64,000 nucleotides of DNA. Origin: Bacteroidales bacterium (GTDB lineage Bacteria; Bacteroidota; Bacteroidia; Bacteroidales; VadinHA17). Both the position numbers and the translations under genes were made by a program. Under the pieces are notes generated by a model, which was not told the origin of the DNA, ran no database searches, and saw only the letters and a list, made by a program, of their open reading frames with translations. The stretch is from positions 124,001-188,000 of the forward strand of contig JADJLX010000006.1 in NCBI GenBank assembly GCA_016709865.1. Direction: 5' to 3'. This document shows positions 1 to 9,270 of this stretch, piece by piece (position 1 is the first letter of the stretch; every line of letters starts with the position of its first letter).

Positions 1-1
1 T

Positions 2-1699
2 ATTTTTTGTTCTCCAAGATATGCAGAGATCCTTAGCGCAAGACTGAAACCGGATAGTTATAAAGTTATATCCAGCCAGAGCTTTGGACTTCCTCTGGGG
101 GTAAGGGCTTTAGCAGTAAAGAAAAATAAGTTACCGGGAGGTGTTCCTTTCCTGACCGGAGGCGGGACAACCAGACTAATCTCCCCCGGATGGGTAATAT
201 GGGCAAGTGGCACTGACAGATTTGAAGCCGGAACACCTGCCATTATAAATGTAATTGCTTTTGCAAGGGCACTTCAGCTAATCAAGCAACATGGGCATGA
301 GATTTTTTTGGGCCCTCATGATGAAACTCTCACTGCTTCTGAAATACTCTATCGTGATGATCTAGAAAAATTTACAGGAAAAGAACTTCTCAATAAACTC
401 AGGAGAACAGTAATTGGCAATGGAATCCTTGTTCCGACTGTTGAAGGTATCAAACCATATATAAATCTGGATAACAGTGCCAGTACCCCTGCATTCGAAG
501 CTGTTTGGAAAGCAGTTTATCAGATCTGGCATCAGCCAATACCAGTGCAGCAGGAGATCATCCGGGAAGTGAGATCTGTTTGTGCCGGAGCACTGGGTGC
601 ACCACTGGTGAACTACGATATTTTCTTTACTTCCAATACCACCGAAGCTATAAACATGGCTTCTGAAAGTTTGTACAGGGAAGTTGAACATGGTATTGAA
701 CCTGTAGTCCTCAGCACACTTCTGGAACACTCTTCCAATGATCTGCCATGGCGTTTTAACAATTTCAGGGTAATCCGGTTTTCAATTAACAGGGAAGGAT
801 TTTTTGATACCGAAGAACTGGAAAGATTACTGGCAGGATACAACCAGAAAAAGGAGTATGGAAATGAACGTATAAAAGTGGTCGCAATAAGCGGTGCTTC
901 AAATGTACTGGGATCAGCTAACGACTTGAAATCAATCAGCTTAATAGTTCACAAATATGGTGCGAAACTTCTTGTTGACGGAGCACAGCTGGTTGCTCAC
1001 AGGAAGATTGAAATTGAACAATGGGGTATTGACCTTCTTGCCTTTTCCGCACATAAAGTCTATGCGCCTTTCGGAACAGGAGTGCTGATTGCAGCAAAGG
1101 GATTGCTAAAATTCAATTCAACGGAATCAGATCAGATAAAATCATCGGGCGAAGAGAATGTTGCTGGTATTGCTGCCCTGGGAAAATCGCTTTTGCTGAT
1201 GCAGCGTATCGGGATGAGTCTGATAGAAGAGGAAGAAAAGGCACTGACAAGAAAAGCAATTCAGGGATTAGCGGGGATAGACGGCGTTACAATATATGGA
1301 CTGAAAGATCCTTCATCACCCCAGTTCGACCGGAAAGTGGGAGTAATTGTATTCACAGTGAAGGGCTTTATGTCAGACAAAGTTGCTAAAGAATTATCAA
1401 TGAGAGGTATTGGCATACGTTATGGTTGCCATTGCGCGCATATGCTGGTAAAAAATATTCTTGGAGTCCCTCCTTCTCTTGAGAAATTCCAGAAAATAAT
1501 TGCCAGATTATTTCCGCGATTAAGATTTCCCGGTGTTGCCCGTATAAGCTTTGGTATAGAAACAACTGAAGCTGAGATTGACACTCTGATCGAAGTTATT
1601 GGTAAAATTGCCAAAAAGACTCCCCTGCTAAACAGGAAAGAAACCGAAAAGCAGATTGATGAATTTATAATAGCTGCAGGTAAGAGAGTATACATATGA
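2..1699 (+). CDS. Two-module class V aminotransferase (cysteine desulfurase-like), 5' end outside window
   Basis: The frame is open from the left edge to the TGA at 1697-1699, so the true start lies outside. The C-terminal module is a complete class V PLP fold. It has an LDNSASTP opening near 467, a histidine in LEHSSNDLPW, VDGAQ for the PLP-ring aspartate, SAHK with the Schiff-base lysine at 1055-1057, and a YGCHCAH segment near the C-terminus. The visible N-terminal part (2 to about 290) ends a second fold of the same family, with GGGT and RFEAGTP motifs. Where SAHKxYxPxG is expected it reads SSQSFGLPLG (71-100), so the lysine seems absent, and its small domain is replaced by a short linker. 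Members of the family act as cysteine desulfurases, selenocysteine lyases or epimerases. The exact substrate cannot be told. Confidence 0.8.
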   Translation: MFCSPRYAEILSARLKPDSYKVISSQSFGLPLGVRALAVKKNKLPGGVPFLTGGGTTRLISPGWVIWASGTDRFEAGTPAIINVIAFARALQLIKQHGHEIFLGPHDETLTASEILYRDDLEKFTGKELLNKLRRTVIGNGILVPTVEGIKPYINLDNSASTPAFEAVWKAVYQIWHQPIPVQQEIIREVRSVCAGALGAPLVNYDIFFTSNTTEAINMASESLYREVEHGIEPVVLSTLLEHSSNDLPWRFNNFRVIRFSINREGFFDTEELERLLAGYNQKKEYGNERIKVVAISGASNVLGSANDLKSISLIVHKYGAKLLVDGAQLVAHRKIEIEQWGIDLLAFSAHKVYAPFGTGVLIAAKGLLKFNSTESDQIKSSGEENVAGIAALGKSLLLMQRIGMSLIEEEEKALTRKAIQGLAGIDGVTIYGLKDPSSPQFDRKVGVIVFTVKGFMSDKVAKELSMRGIGIRYGCHCAHMLVKNILGVPPSLEKFQKIIARLFPRLRFPGVARISFGIETTEAEIDTLIEVIGKIAKKTPLLNRKETEKQIDEFIIAAGKRVYI

Positions 1700-1702
1700 T
1701 TT

Positions 1703-1873
1703 GGGGATCCCTCGCTGGCGCTTCGGGATGACACTGTCGATTTGTGATAGGGGGGAAAGAAGTGGCGATTCGCAAAGTATTTCTGATTTGAAATTTTTCA
1801 ACGAATCGCCACTTCTCTCCCCCTATTCCATTCATCATCACCCTGTCATCCTGAGCGTTAGCGAAGGATCCCC
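1703..1873. repeat. Long imperfect palindrome (MITE/REP-like element)
   Basis: Two arms of about 70 bp (1703-1772 and 1802-1873) are inverted copies around a loop of about 30 bp. The outer ends carry the GGGATGACA / TGTCATCC and GGATCC-type words typical of dispersed bacterial palindromes. The inner part pairs almost perfectly (AGTGGCGATTCG with CGAATCGCCACT). The element fills the gap between the convergent aminotransferase and lipoprotein genes. It encodes no transposase and would fold into a long hairpin in RNA from either strand. Confidence 0.75.
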
Positions 1874-1926
1874 AGGGTTCAGCAGGATCTTAACAAATAA
1901 AATCTTTTGTAAATTTGTATTGTTAT

Positions 1927-2643
1927 TCAAAATGACACCTCAAGGTAATTTATTGTACCCGGTATAAGTTTCACAGGGTACGAAAAATAGTAAGGGCCCG
2001 GAAAATAGCCTTTCCCGCCACCCACCGAATAAGTAAGATTACCCCAGAGATCATTTATAACAAGAACTGTGTCAAATTCTCTCCCTTTAAATGTAAACTG
2101 AGGCCAGGGATACCATCCCTGCACTACAATACCAACAAATCCGGGGTAAACCCAAAAGGAACTATTGCCGGTTATCCAGATTTTTATTTCATCTATCTGA
2201 TTATTAATTGTGTCATTCCAGACATGCAATTGCAGAATTGAAGAGTAATATAATTCCAGATCCATATTCTCACCCCCTTTTGGAGCATGCAATATATCAC
2301 TGCCAATATAATTTGCCCCTTCAGCATAAATTACTGGTCCCGGATATCTTTGATAATCATCAAAAACTTCTTTGGGGACAACAAGCTTGTATTTGCCATC
2401 TGCTCCTGTTATTCCATATTGTGGCATCCTGTTTAGAGCATGATCCTGTTCGCCAAACAATTTATGTCCATAGCGAACAATTGCTCCAGATACAGGCTCC
2501 CTGGTTACCTGATCAAATACCTGACCGGTAAAAAGATAGTTTTTTGTGAGATCAATCTTTTCTTCATCCTTTGTACAAGCTAATACTAGTAATGAAAAAA
2601 CCAGATATAAGACCACCAATTTGAATCTGTAGATAGTATACAT
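1927..2643 (-). CDS. Lipoprotein with carboxypeptidase-regulatory-like domain
   Basis: The 238-residue product has a hydrophobic N-terminus ending in a lipobox (LVLAC, Cys at residue 23), so it is predicted to be lipid-anchored. Residues about 35-95 (FTGQVFDQVTREPVSGAIV, then DGKYKLVVP) match the beta-sandwich of the CarboxypepD_reg/CNA-B-like type, which is common in Bacteroidota surface proteins. The rest is beta-rich, with many aromatic residues, and is not recognised. It lies 65 bp downstream of the GH78 gene on the same strand and may be cotranscribed with it. The 3' end converges on the palindromic element at 1703-1873. Function unknown; a surface or glycan-related role is only suggested by context. 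Confidence 0.75.
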   Translation of the reverse strand: MYTIYRFKLVVLYLVFSLLVLACTKDEEKIDLTKNYLFTGQVFDQVTREPVSGAIVRYGHKLFGEQDHALNRMPQYGITGADGKYKLVVPKEVFDDYQRYPGPVIYAEGANYIGSDILHAPKGGENMDLELYYSSILQLHVWNDTINNQIDEIKIWITGNSSFWVYPGFVGIVVQGWYPWPQFTFKGREFDTVLVINDLWGNLTYSVGGGKGYFPGPYYFSYPVKLIPGTINYLEVSF

Positions 2644-2708
2644 TCAACAAGAAATGGTTACCATATCAAAGTTACACCTTGAAATAATGAAAGACAATTT
2701 TATTTTCT

Positions 2709-4937
2709 TCAGGATTTAGATTTCAAAGCCCTGATCTCTATTCTATTGACACCAGGATTCAATAAAAGTGAATTAGCAGAAGACTTAACTTTTTTCCCGT
2801 TCATAAAGATCGTCTCTGATTCAGTAAGCCCAACTGAAAATACCCCTTTCATATTTGCAGGCAGCTCTATCAAATAGGTTTTAAGTTTCTCATTAACAAC
2901 ATTATATTCTCCAATTATCTGTCCGCGAATTGTTGGAATTTCTATTTTGCTGAAAGTCAGGTTACCCATTTGGGGAGTGACAGAAACCTCAGTAAAACCT
3001 GCAGCTTTTGGTTTTATTCCCCATAAATACCGTGGAATAATATTTGCCGGAGCGGCTCCCCAGGCATGATTCCAGTCAGAATTGGGCTTGAATTTCATAT
3101 CCCAGGCTTCAAGTGTAATGGTAGAACCTGATCTTATCATATTCCACCAGCTCCTGTCGCCTGTCGATCTCATAAGATCAAGGGCATACTGCCCCTCTCC
3201 TGCCAGATATAGTCCCTCCATTAAAAACTGGGCCCCGTAGACACTGCAGGCCATTCCCCTTGACTTAACAAAATCTACAACTCTGGTTTTGTTTCCTTCC
3301 GGTACCAAACCAAATGCCAGTGCCATCATGTTCGAATGAATTGAAGAGTGTTTAGATCCTTCTCCATCAATATATATTCCTTTCTCAGGATCAATAAGTT
3401 TAGTATTAATTGCAGTTCTGACTTTAGCTGCCATATTTTCAAAATACCTTTGGTCATCATGATTATTCAGGACTCCTGCAATCTCTGCCATAATTTTCAT
3501 GTTATTGTAAAAAAGGCAATTCACAACGGTATTAATTGGCAGCATTACATGTCCATCCCTTTCGCCTTCAGCAGTAGCTAGTTTCCATCCGGTATCTTTC
3601 TGTGCAGGCGGCCAGTCAACGATATCGCGAATCCTGTTTGACGTATCCCTGAATCCCAGCTTCTTCATATAAGCACCATTTACTGACCGTATCTGAGAAC
3701 TTATCAGTCCGTCTTCTCTGGCCAGTTCAAAAAGTGATTTGTTTTTTAGCTGGGTGTAGTACTTTTCAAGAATTTCAGTATCACCAGTATATAAATAATC
3801 CTGATAAGCCATCATTGCCGTATGTAGCAGCCATTCGGTTGGCCAGGTCGGATTACTCATGAAATGCTCGATAGTCCGCTTTGCCATGGCATATTCACGG
3901 TCAACAGAATAATGTCCCAGCTGGTTTATATATGCATCAGCCTCATATGCAATCCGTTCCCTGTCGCCGTCAATATAAATTCCGGTAAATGAGGTAGCCT
4001 TCATGCTGTACTTGCAGAGATCCCATATCTGATTCAGAATCGTATCAGATGAAGAAAACATACTCTCCTTTTCATCAAAATAATGGAACAATGCTACTTG
4101 TTTTATATCCTCTTTGCTGATCTGTTTATCAGCATTTTTAATCTCTGCATACCTGAACGGAATAACAACTCCCAGAGAGTCGGGAAGCAAGACGGCAGCC
4201 CCGGTTGTGTTTCGCTTATCTGGTTGCAGTTTAAGGATATAGTTTTGCTGGCCTGGTTTAACAGCTAATTTTGTCTCAGCATACCTTATTGTACCTCCGG
4301 GATTACGGTCTAACTTTCCGTTCAATAATTTTTCTCCAAGACTGATGATAAGAGTATCAGTCTTTTCAGTTTTATAAGTAAGCTGAATTGTACCGAAAGC
4401 ATCTTTGCCAAAATCAAAAAGAGTATTTCCATCAGCTGTTTTTTTGACTGAAACCGGGTTTATCCATTCAACCTGAAAAACATTTGGCGTGGTAATTACA
4501 TCACCAAATCTGCCAGTCCTGAAGATCTGCACTTCTGAATATTCCGTAAGACGACCACTTCTATCCTGAATCCTGACTTTCCAGAAATATTTACGATTTT
4601 CAGTAAGCGCTGCTCCTCCATATGAAACACCGGATGAGTTTTCTGAAATAACTAATCCGCTATTCCAGACGTCACCATTATTACTGTCGATAAATTCTCT
4701 GCGTGAGGAGACAATTACCTGATATCCTTTTTGAGAAATTGCCTCAGCGGGTATAATCCAGCTGAATTCAGGCTCACTGTCAAGTATCAAAGTATTTTCC
4801 GGCTCCCGGATAAATTCTACCATTAATCCAAAAGGCTTCTTAAATTCCTGGCCTGTATAACTACCTGACAAAGAAACACAAGGAGCTATCACCAGGAATG
4901 AAATCAATAAATATTTAACTTTTCTGAGCATATTCAT
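2709..4937 (-). CDS. Alpha-L-rhamnosidase-like glycoside hydrolase (GH78)
   Basis: The 742-residue protein starts with a hydrophobic signal sequence (about residues 1-25). An Ig/Fn3-like domain follows (PEFSWIIP, GYQVIVSS, YFWKVRIQD) of the kind that opens bacterial rhamnosidases, then a beta-sandwich, an (alpha/alpha)6 catalytic domain and a C-terminal beta domain. Family signatures include IDGDRERIAYEAD, ITLEAWDMKF and the NHAWGAAP segment late in the catalytic domain. Enzymes of this family release terminal L-rhamnose from glycans or plant glycosides, usually in the periplasm or at the surface. No SusC/SusD pair is nearby, so this is not a classical polysaccharide utilisation locus. The GH78 call is good; the natural substrate is unknown. 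Confidence 0.85.
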   Translation of the reverse strand: MNMLRKVKYLLISFLVIAPCVSLSGSYTGQEFKKPFGLMVEFIREPENTLILDSEPEFSWIIPAEAISQKGYQVIVSSRREFIDSNNGDVWNSGLVISENSSGVSYGGAALTENRKYFWKVRIQDRSGRLTEYSEVQIFRTGRFGDVITTPNVFQVEWINPVSVKKTADGNTLFDFGKDAFGTIQLTYKTEKTDTLIISLGEKLLNGKLDRNPGGTIRYAETKLAVKPGQQNYILKLQPDKRNTTGAAVLLPDSLGVVIPFRYAEIKNADKQISKEDIKQVALFHYFDEKESMFSSSDTILNQIWDLCKYSMKATSFTGIYIDGDRERIAYEADAYINQLGHYSVDREYAMAKRTIEHFMSNPTWPTEWLLHTAMMAYQDYLYTGDTEILEKYYTQLKNKSLFELAREDGLISSQIRSVNGAYMKKLGFRDTSNRIRDIVDWPPAQKDTGWKLATAEGERDGHVMLPINTVVNCLFYNNMKIMAEIAGVLNNHDDQRYFENMAAKVRTAINTKLIDPEKGIYIDGEGSKHSSIHSNMMALAFGLVPEGNKTRVVDFVKSRGMACSVYGAQFLMEGLYLAGEGQYALDLMRSTGDRSWWNMIRSGSTITLEAWDMKFKPNSDWNHAWGAAPANIIPRYLWGIKPKAAGFTEVSVTPQMGNLTFSKIEIPTIRGQIIGEYNVVNEKLKTYLIELPANMKGVFSVGLTESETIFMNGKKVKSSANSLLLNPGVNRIEIRALKSKS

Positions 4938-5053
4938 ATTATGATATTTCAGTTTAGACTAATGTACTGATAACTTAACTAACTGATAGTTGATTAACAG
5001 GATTTTCTTTAACTTTATGCTAAATCTCAAAAACTAACCTTATAATTCTACTT

Positions 5054-5542
5054 ATGAAAGCAAAAACAATCACAGGACTTGCAGTTTTATTTATGGTTTT
5101 TACTTCGCTGTCTTTATCTGCTCAGAAACCCGATTTCACAGGCGAATGGAAGTTAAACAGGGAAAAGACTGCCCTTACTGACAACTCATTATTTCTGTCA
5201 GGAATTACTATTAAAATTAAGGCAGACACCCTTTTTACAACAAGAGTATATGAGAATTCAAATGGTGAACAATATCCATTTGATGAAAATGTAACCCTCG
5301 ATGGAAAAGAAGCCAGGATAACAATATACGATATGCCAAGGGTTACAAAGGCCTCCGGAGTAAATAGTGATGGTTCAGTTCTTGTTGAATCCAAAACAAC
5401 ATTTTACAATAATGGCAGCGAGGATAACCTTGTTGCAAAAGAGACCTGGAAAATTGCCGGTGAAATGCTGACAATCGAATTCACCAATTCGATGTCGGCT
5501 GGTTCAGGTTCAGGTACTCTGTATTTTGCAAAAGTAAAATAA
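5054..5542 (+). CDS. Small secreted beta-rich protein, unknown function
   Basis: The 162-residue product has a clear signal peptide (to about residue 23, SLSAQ). The mature part starts with DFTGEWKLNREKT, a phrase that recurs at the N-terminus of small secreted lipocalin-like proteins of Bacteroidota and Acidobacteriota. The rest alternates short beta strands (ITIKIKAD, ARITIYD, KETWKIAGEMLTIEF) with no cysteines or obvious catalytic residues. It is divergent from the GH78 gene (116 bp apart) and converges on a palindromic repeat. A lipocalin-like or storage/binding fold is plausible, but function is not known. Confidence 0.7.
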   Translation: MKAKTITGLAVLFMVFTSLSLSAQKPDFTGEWKLNREKTALTDNSLFLSGITIKIKADTLFTTRVYENSNGEQYPFDENVTLDGKEARITIYDMPRVTKASGVNSDGSVLVESKTTFYNNGSEDNLVAKETWKIAGEMLTIEFTNSMSAGSGSGTLYFAKVK

Positions 5543-5560
5543 GTTAAGTCATATTGTTTT

Positions 5561-5661
5561 TCCTCAGTGTACCTCTGTGTCGCCTCTGTGTAACTCTGTG
5601 TTACTTTTTAAAAGAACTGTCACAGAGAGACACTGAGGAGGCACAGAGAGCCACGGAGAAT
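5561..5661. repeat. CTCTGTG-type palindromic repeat, copy 1
   Basis: The left half repeats CTCTGTGT-like words every 11-12 bases, and the right half is the inverted counterpart (CACAGAGAGACACTGAGG), so the whole can fold on itself. A 26-bp block at 5613-5638 is identical to 13911-13936 in copy 2. It lies between the convergent secreted-protein and GH2 genes. Confidence 0.75.
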
Positions 5662-5682
5662 AAGTAAACTAAGCCCTGGCTG

Positions 5683-8460
5683 TTAATTAATTAACAGTAG
5701 TTGTCCGGGGACATTCCATCCTGAGATCTTAAGTCCGGTTTTCTTCCCAATCACATTTACAACCGGGCAACTAACAGTTATTGTTGTTGTCTCAGAAGGA
5801 GCAAGAGTAAAATAGCTGTCCGACCAGAACGATGGGAGAACCTCTGCACCATCAGCCATTATCTGCGGACGGATAAAGAATGCGACTTTATCAGTATTGT
5901 TTGTAACCTGAATTGTCCATCTATTCTCACTTTTCAGATTCTCCGATTTCAAAATTTTAGTCTGTACTGATGTTTCAGCCATTTCATTAAGAGGCTTGAA
6001 ATCGTTAGTTGGAGAGATCCAGTAGGTATTTCGTGAAACAACTTTGCCTGAAGCGTCTTTAAGTGTCAGAAGCACAAAAGTAACTCCCTTAGCTTCTGTC
6101 AGCTGAGCCGACACAGATGATATTTCCTTAACCTCCGAAGGAGCCATAGTAACTTTTACTGTTTCAGAATGGAGTTTTTTTGAATCAGCACCGTATAGTT
6201 CAACAAGTGCTGTCAGATTTGCTGCAGGTTTGTATGGCCTGTTTATGACAAGAACTTTGTTACTTGCAAGATTCAACTGAATATGAAGTGGTTCGCATGC
6301 TCTCTGCATAAAATAGTAGCCTGCGTTTGGCATCATGTACCAGTCGTATACCTGCCAGAATACACTTGGGAACGCTGCATTAAGCTTCCATAGCATCACC
6401 CCTCCGATATCGTTTAGTTTATGTCCGGCTGCTTCAAAAATCCCCTGGTAGCCAACTGCATTCATCAGCTGCATTTTATCTGAGAAATCTTCCATGCTTT
6501 GCGGTTCTCCATGCCTTTTTATCATCTCTTTATAGTAAAGATCATAACGACCATTGCCCGTTGCAGCATCGTGATAACCCCATGAGTGATTCATCGGGAA
6601 GGGGACTGTTTTGTCCCAGACAAGATTTGGAATGATCTTTGGGAGGATATTATAAGGCGGTTGTGAGGGCACTCCTGTTTCATCTTTAAAAACCCAGTCC
6701 CTGCCTGCGATTGCTTTGTTATAATATACTTTCGGATCCTGCCAGGTGTAGGGGCCACCACTGTATACTCCGGTCGGTTTGTTGTCGGGCCATGCCATAT
6801 CCCATCCTTCAGGAAGTTTTGCAAAACCAGATGAACTTGGGATAAATGGTCTGGTACCGTCATAAGTGATTATACTATTTCTCATGAAATCATATAATTC
6901 CTTGCGGGCATGTCCTTCATTGCCACCTGTCCAGACCAAAAGGCTGGCGTGATTTCTAATTCTGAGTATTGTGTTTACCACATTCTTTTTAAATACTTCT
7001 CCTTCCAGAGGCCAGTCAGGTGAGCCTTTGAATTCACCCTGGGTATCGCCGGTTATCCAGAAATCAGACCATACAAGCATCCCATATCTGTCGGCAGCCT
7101 CCCAAAACTCATCACATGGAGTAACACCACCACCCCAGATTCTTACAAGGTTGATATTGGAATTTCGACAGAGATGAAACTCATAATCGTAGCGTAATGA
7201 ATCGCGGTTAAGCATCATATCGGGGACCCATGCTCCTCCTACAAGCTGAATACGTCTTTCATTAACGTAAAAATCGCGTCGCCATGAACCATTCACATCG
7301 ACAGCTTTGGTACTGACAGTACGTATGCCAAATACAAAAGAGGTATCGTCTGAAACACCTGAGGTAACTGCATACTGAAGCCTGATCCGGTAGAGGTTAG
7401 CTTTTCCGTATCCGTTTGGCCACCATAGCACCGGATTGGCAATATTAAGTTCTTTTGTGTTATCGCCATTCATGTCAACAGAAGCTGAAGAGTTTTTAGG
7501 GACAGTTACACTCTTAGTGAACTGGATCGGTTTACCTTTAAATGTTTCAGGAGTTATAATAACTGTAAGCTTCCCGTTATCATCTGTCTGATTATGATTA
7601 ATAAGCGAAAGATTCAATGATATTTTCGCACTCGTTGTATCAGGAAGTTTTGGAAGAGTAGTAACCAGTTTGGGGTCTGCAATAGTTGTACCCCCTGATG
7701 TTCTGAGATAAACTGGCAGCCATATTCCCATATTACGGTCACGCACCGGGGGGATCCAATCCCAGCCAACTGAACAAAGCATCGTGACATTCTTACCAAT
7801 ATCGCCCGTTGTACCGCCATTTGGATAGAAATCGCCAAGCGCTTTAAGCTGTTCTGTGGAAGGCAGTCCGGGATAATCAAGCGGATATATTTTTACAGCG
7901 AGAGCGTTTTCCTGACCAGCCACTATTTGATTGCTTACATCAAGACTATATTGGGCAAACATCCCTGCCATATGAGCAGAATCGGCTATCTGTTTGCCAT
8001 TTACCCATACTGCAGCCCTGTAATTTATACCCTTGAATATCAGCTGAAAATGGCGACCCTTATCAGAAGCAGGAACGCTGAATACCGTCCTGAACCAGTA
8101 GGGTTTATTCCAGGGGTTTGGATTATTCGGCAGGTGGCTATACTGCTCGAGGTTATACTTTTTATTGAATTCGTCATTAGCATCAGGTATCAGCATGTTG
8201 TTCATGCCCTGGTAAGGATCAGGATAGATCCCGTTTTTAACAAGACTATTTAGGACTGTTGAAGGAACGGTAACAGGGAACCAGTATACTTTTGACTTAT
8301 AATCAGATGTTGAGATCTCTTCACCCGAAGAAGGGATAAGAACAGATGACTGAAGTTCAAAGTTGCTTAGCTTAACCTGCTTTACGCTACCTGACTGTGA
8401 ATACGAATTCAGGGTAATAGCAAAAAACAGAAAAATCAGAAATTGAAGATTCCTTTTCAT
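5683..8460 (-). CDS. Glycoside hydrolase family 2 enzyme (exo-glucosaminidase/mannosidase-like)
   Basis: I start the gene at the ATG at 8460 (MKRNLQFLIF), which begins a proper signal peptide ending near SYSQ. An in-frame ATG 60 bp upstream would put an unlikely polar stretch before it. The 925-residue product has the GH2 order: sugar-binding beta-sandwich (YWFRTVFSVP, VWVNGKQI), Ig-like domain, then TIM barrel (VRIWGGG, GMLVWSDFW, WTGGNEGH) and C-terminal beta domains. The Glu in GGNEG is the expected acid/base, and the Glu in FKDETGVPSQP is a candidate nucleophile. The layout resembles exo-beta-D-glucosaminidases and beta-mannosidases more than beta-galactosidases. It is probably periplasmic; the substrate is uncertain. 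Confidence 0.85.
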   Translation of the reverse strand: MKRNLQFLIFLFFAITLNSYSQSGSVKQVKLSNFELQSSVLIPSSGEEISTSDYKSKVYWFPVTVPSTVLNSLVKNGIYPDPYQGMNNMLIPDANDEFNKKYNLEQYSHLPNNPNPWNKPYWFRTVFSVPASDKGRHFQLIFKGINYRAAVWVNGKQIADSAHMAGMFAQYSLDVSNQIVAGQENALAVKIYPLDYPGLPSTEQLKALGDFYPNGGTTGDIGKNVTMLCSVGWDWIPPVRDRNMGIWLPVYLRTSGGTTIADPKLVTTLPKLPDTTSAKISLNLSLINHNQTDDNGKLTVIITPETFKGKPIQFTKSVTVPKNSSASVDMNGDNTKELNIANPVLWWPNGYGKANLYRIRLQYAVTSGVSDDTSFVFGIRTVSTKAVDVNGSWRRDFYVNERRIQLVGGAWVPDMMLNRDSLRYDYEFHLCRNSNINLVRIWGGGVTPCDEFWEAADRYGMLVWSDFWITGDTQGEFKGSPDWPLEGEVFKKNVVNTILRIRNHASLLVWTGGNEGHARKELYDFMRNSIITYDGTRPFIPSSSGFAKLPEGWDMAWPDNKPTGVYSGGPYTWQDPKVYYNKAIAGRDWVFKDETGVPSQPPYNILPKIIPNLVWDKTVPFPMNHSWGYHDAATGNGRYDLYYKEMIKRHGEPQSMEDFSDKMQLMNAVGYQGIFEAAGHKLNDIGGVMLWKLNAAFPSVFWQVYDWYMMPNAGYYFMQRACEPLHIQLNLASNKVLVINRPYKPAANLTALVELYGADSKKLHSETVKVTMAPSEVKEISSVSAQLTEAKGVTFVLLTLKDASGKVVSRNTYWISPTNDFKPLNEMAETSVQTKILKSENLKSENRWTIQVTNNTDKVAFFIRPQIMADGAEVLPSFWSDSYFTLAPSETTTITVSCPVVNVIGKKTGLKISGWNVPGQLLLIN

Positions 8461-8569
8461 GGTTATATTAAATGTTTTGTAATGGAACATATTTATTAAT
8501 GCTGAAACTGTCATTTTCATATAGTTTAATAAGGCTTTAATATGTCTAATTTATTGGGAAATTTATCAC

Positions 8570-9253
8570 TTAACTTTCAATGAATCTCTTTAAATCAACT
8601 ATTTTACCTGCAAGAACGAGGATATCATTATCGCGGAGGAGAAATGTTTTGTTATATGACAGATCAACCGTATAATTCCTTCTGAAAATTGATGTTATAA
8701 TTCCGTCCTCAGGAGGGGTCTTAACGGCAACAAGTTTAAGATTGAACCGCTCCTCAATATCTACAGTTTCAAGAGAATGGCCAATATATTTTTCAGGAAT
8801 ATATACTTCCACAATGGCATAGTCGTCACTTATCTCAACAATCCGCAGCGTGTTTTTAAGCTGAAGCATTGAGGAAACGTGATTTGCTGCTTCCTCAAGC
8901 GGAAGGATTATTTCCTCCACCCCTATCTGATTGAGGATATTCTGATGAAGCTGATTTATAGCCCTTCCAATAATTCTTTTCACTTTAAGGTTTTTAAGAA
9001 TTGAAAGAGTAAGAATTGATGCCCCCACATCCTCTCCAATGGCAACAATAACTGCATCAGTATCTCTCAGGGGAAGCGACTTTATTGCATTAATATTGGT
9101 TGAATCCATCTTCATAACAGTGGTTATTGAATCTTTTAATTCATCCAACCTCTCCGAATGATTATCTATTCCGATTACTTCGTGACCAACAGAAGTAAGA
9201 ATTGTCGCCAGTTTAGCTCCAAAATAACCTAATCCTATAACAATGTATTTCAT
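8570..9253 (-). CDS. ktrA: Potassium uptake regulatory subunit (TrkA/KtrA, RCK domains)
   Basis: The 227-residue cytoplasmic protein has an N-terminal RCK Rossmann domain (VIGLGYFGAKLA, with the acidic residue of IGIDNH after strand 2) and a C-terminal RCK/TrkA-C domain from about residue 135 (VEVYIPEKYIGHSL, LRDNDILVLAG). Such subunits bind nucleotides (ATP/ADP, NAD) and gate the KtrB/TrkH potassium channel-like transporter. That partner is encoded 17 bp upstream on the same strand, which supports the pairing. Length is that of single-unit KtrA rather than the doubled TrkA. Confidence 0.9.
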   Translation of the reverse strand: MKYIVIGLGYFGAKLATILTSVGHEVIGIDNHSERLDELKDSITTVMKMDSTNINAIKSLPLRDTDAVIVAIGEDVGASILTLSILKNLKVKRIIGRAINQLHQNILNQIGVEEIILPLEEAANHVSSMLQLKNTLRIVEISDDYAIVEVYIPEKYIGHSLETVDIEERFNLKLVAVKTPPEDGIITSIFRRNYTVDLSYNKTFLLRDNDILVLAGKIVDLKRFIES

Positions 9254-9270
9254 CTTGATAAAATTTGCAG

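Noticed and set aside
1701..1967. Open frame on the plus strand inside the palindromic element
   Set aside because: Its translation (VILSVSEGSPG and so on) is the usual product of reading such repeats; it has no family features and lies on the hairpin.
1927..8460. Lipoprotein, GH78 and GH2 genes considered as a polysaccharide utilisation locus
   Set aside because: No SusC/SusD pair, regulator or transporter is present, and the genes are not one operon.
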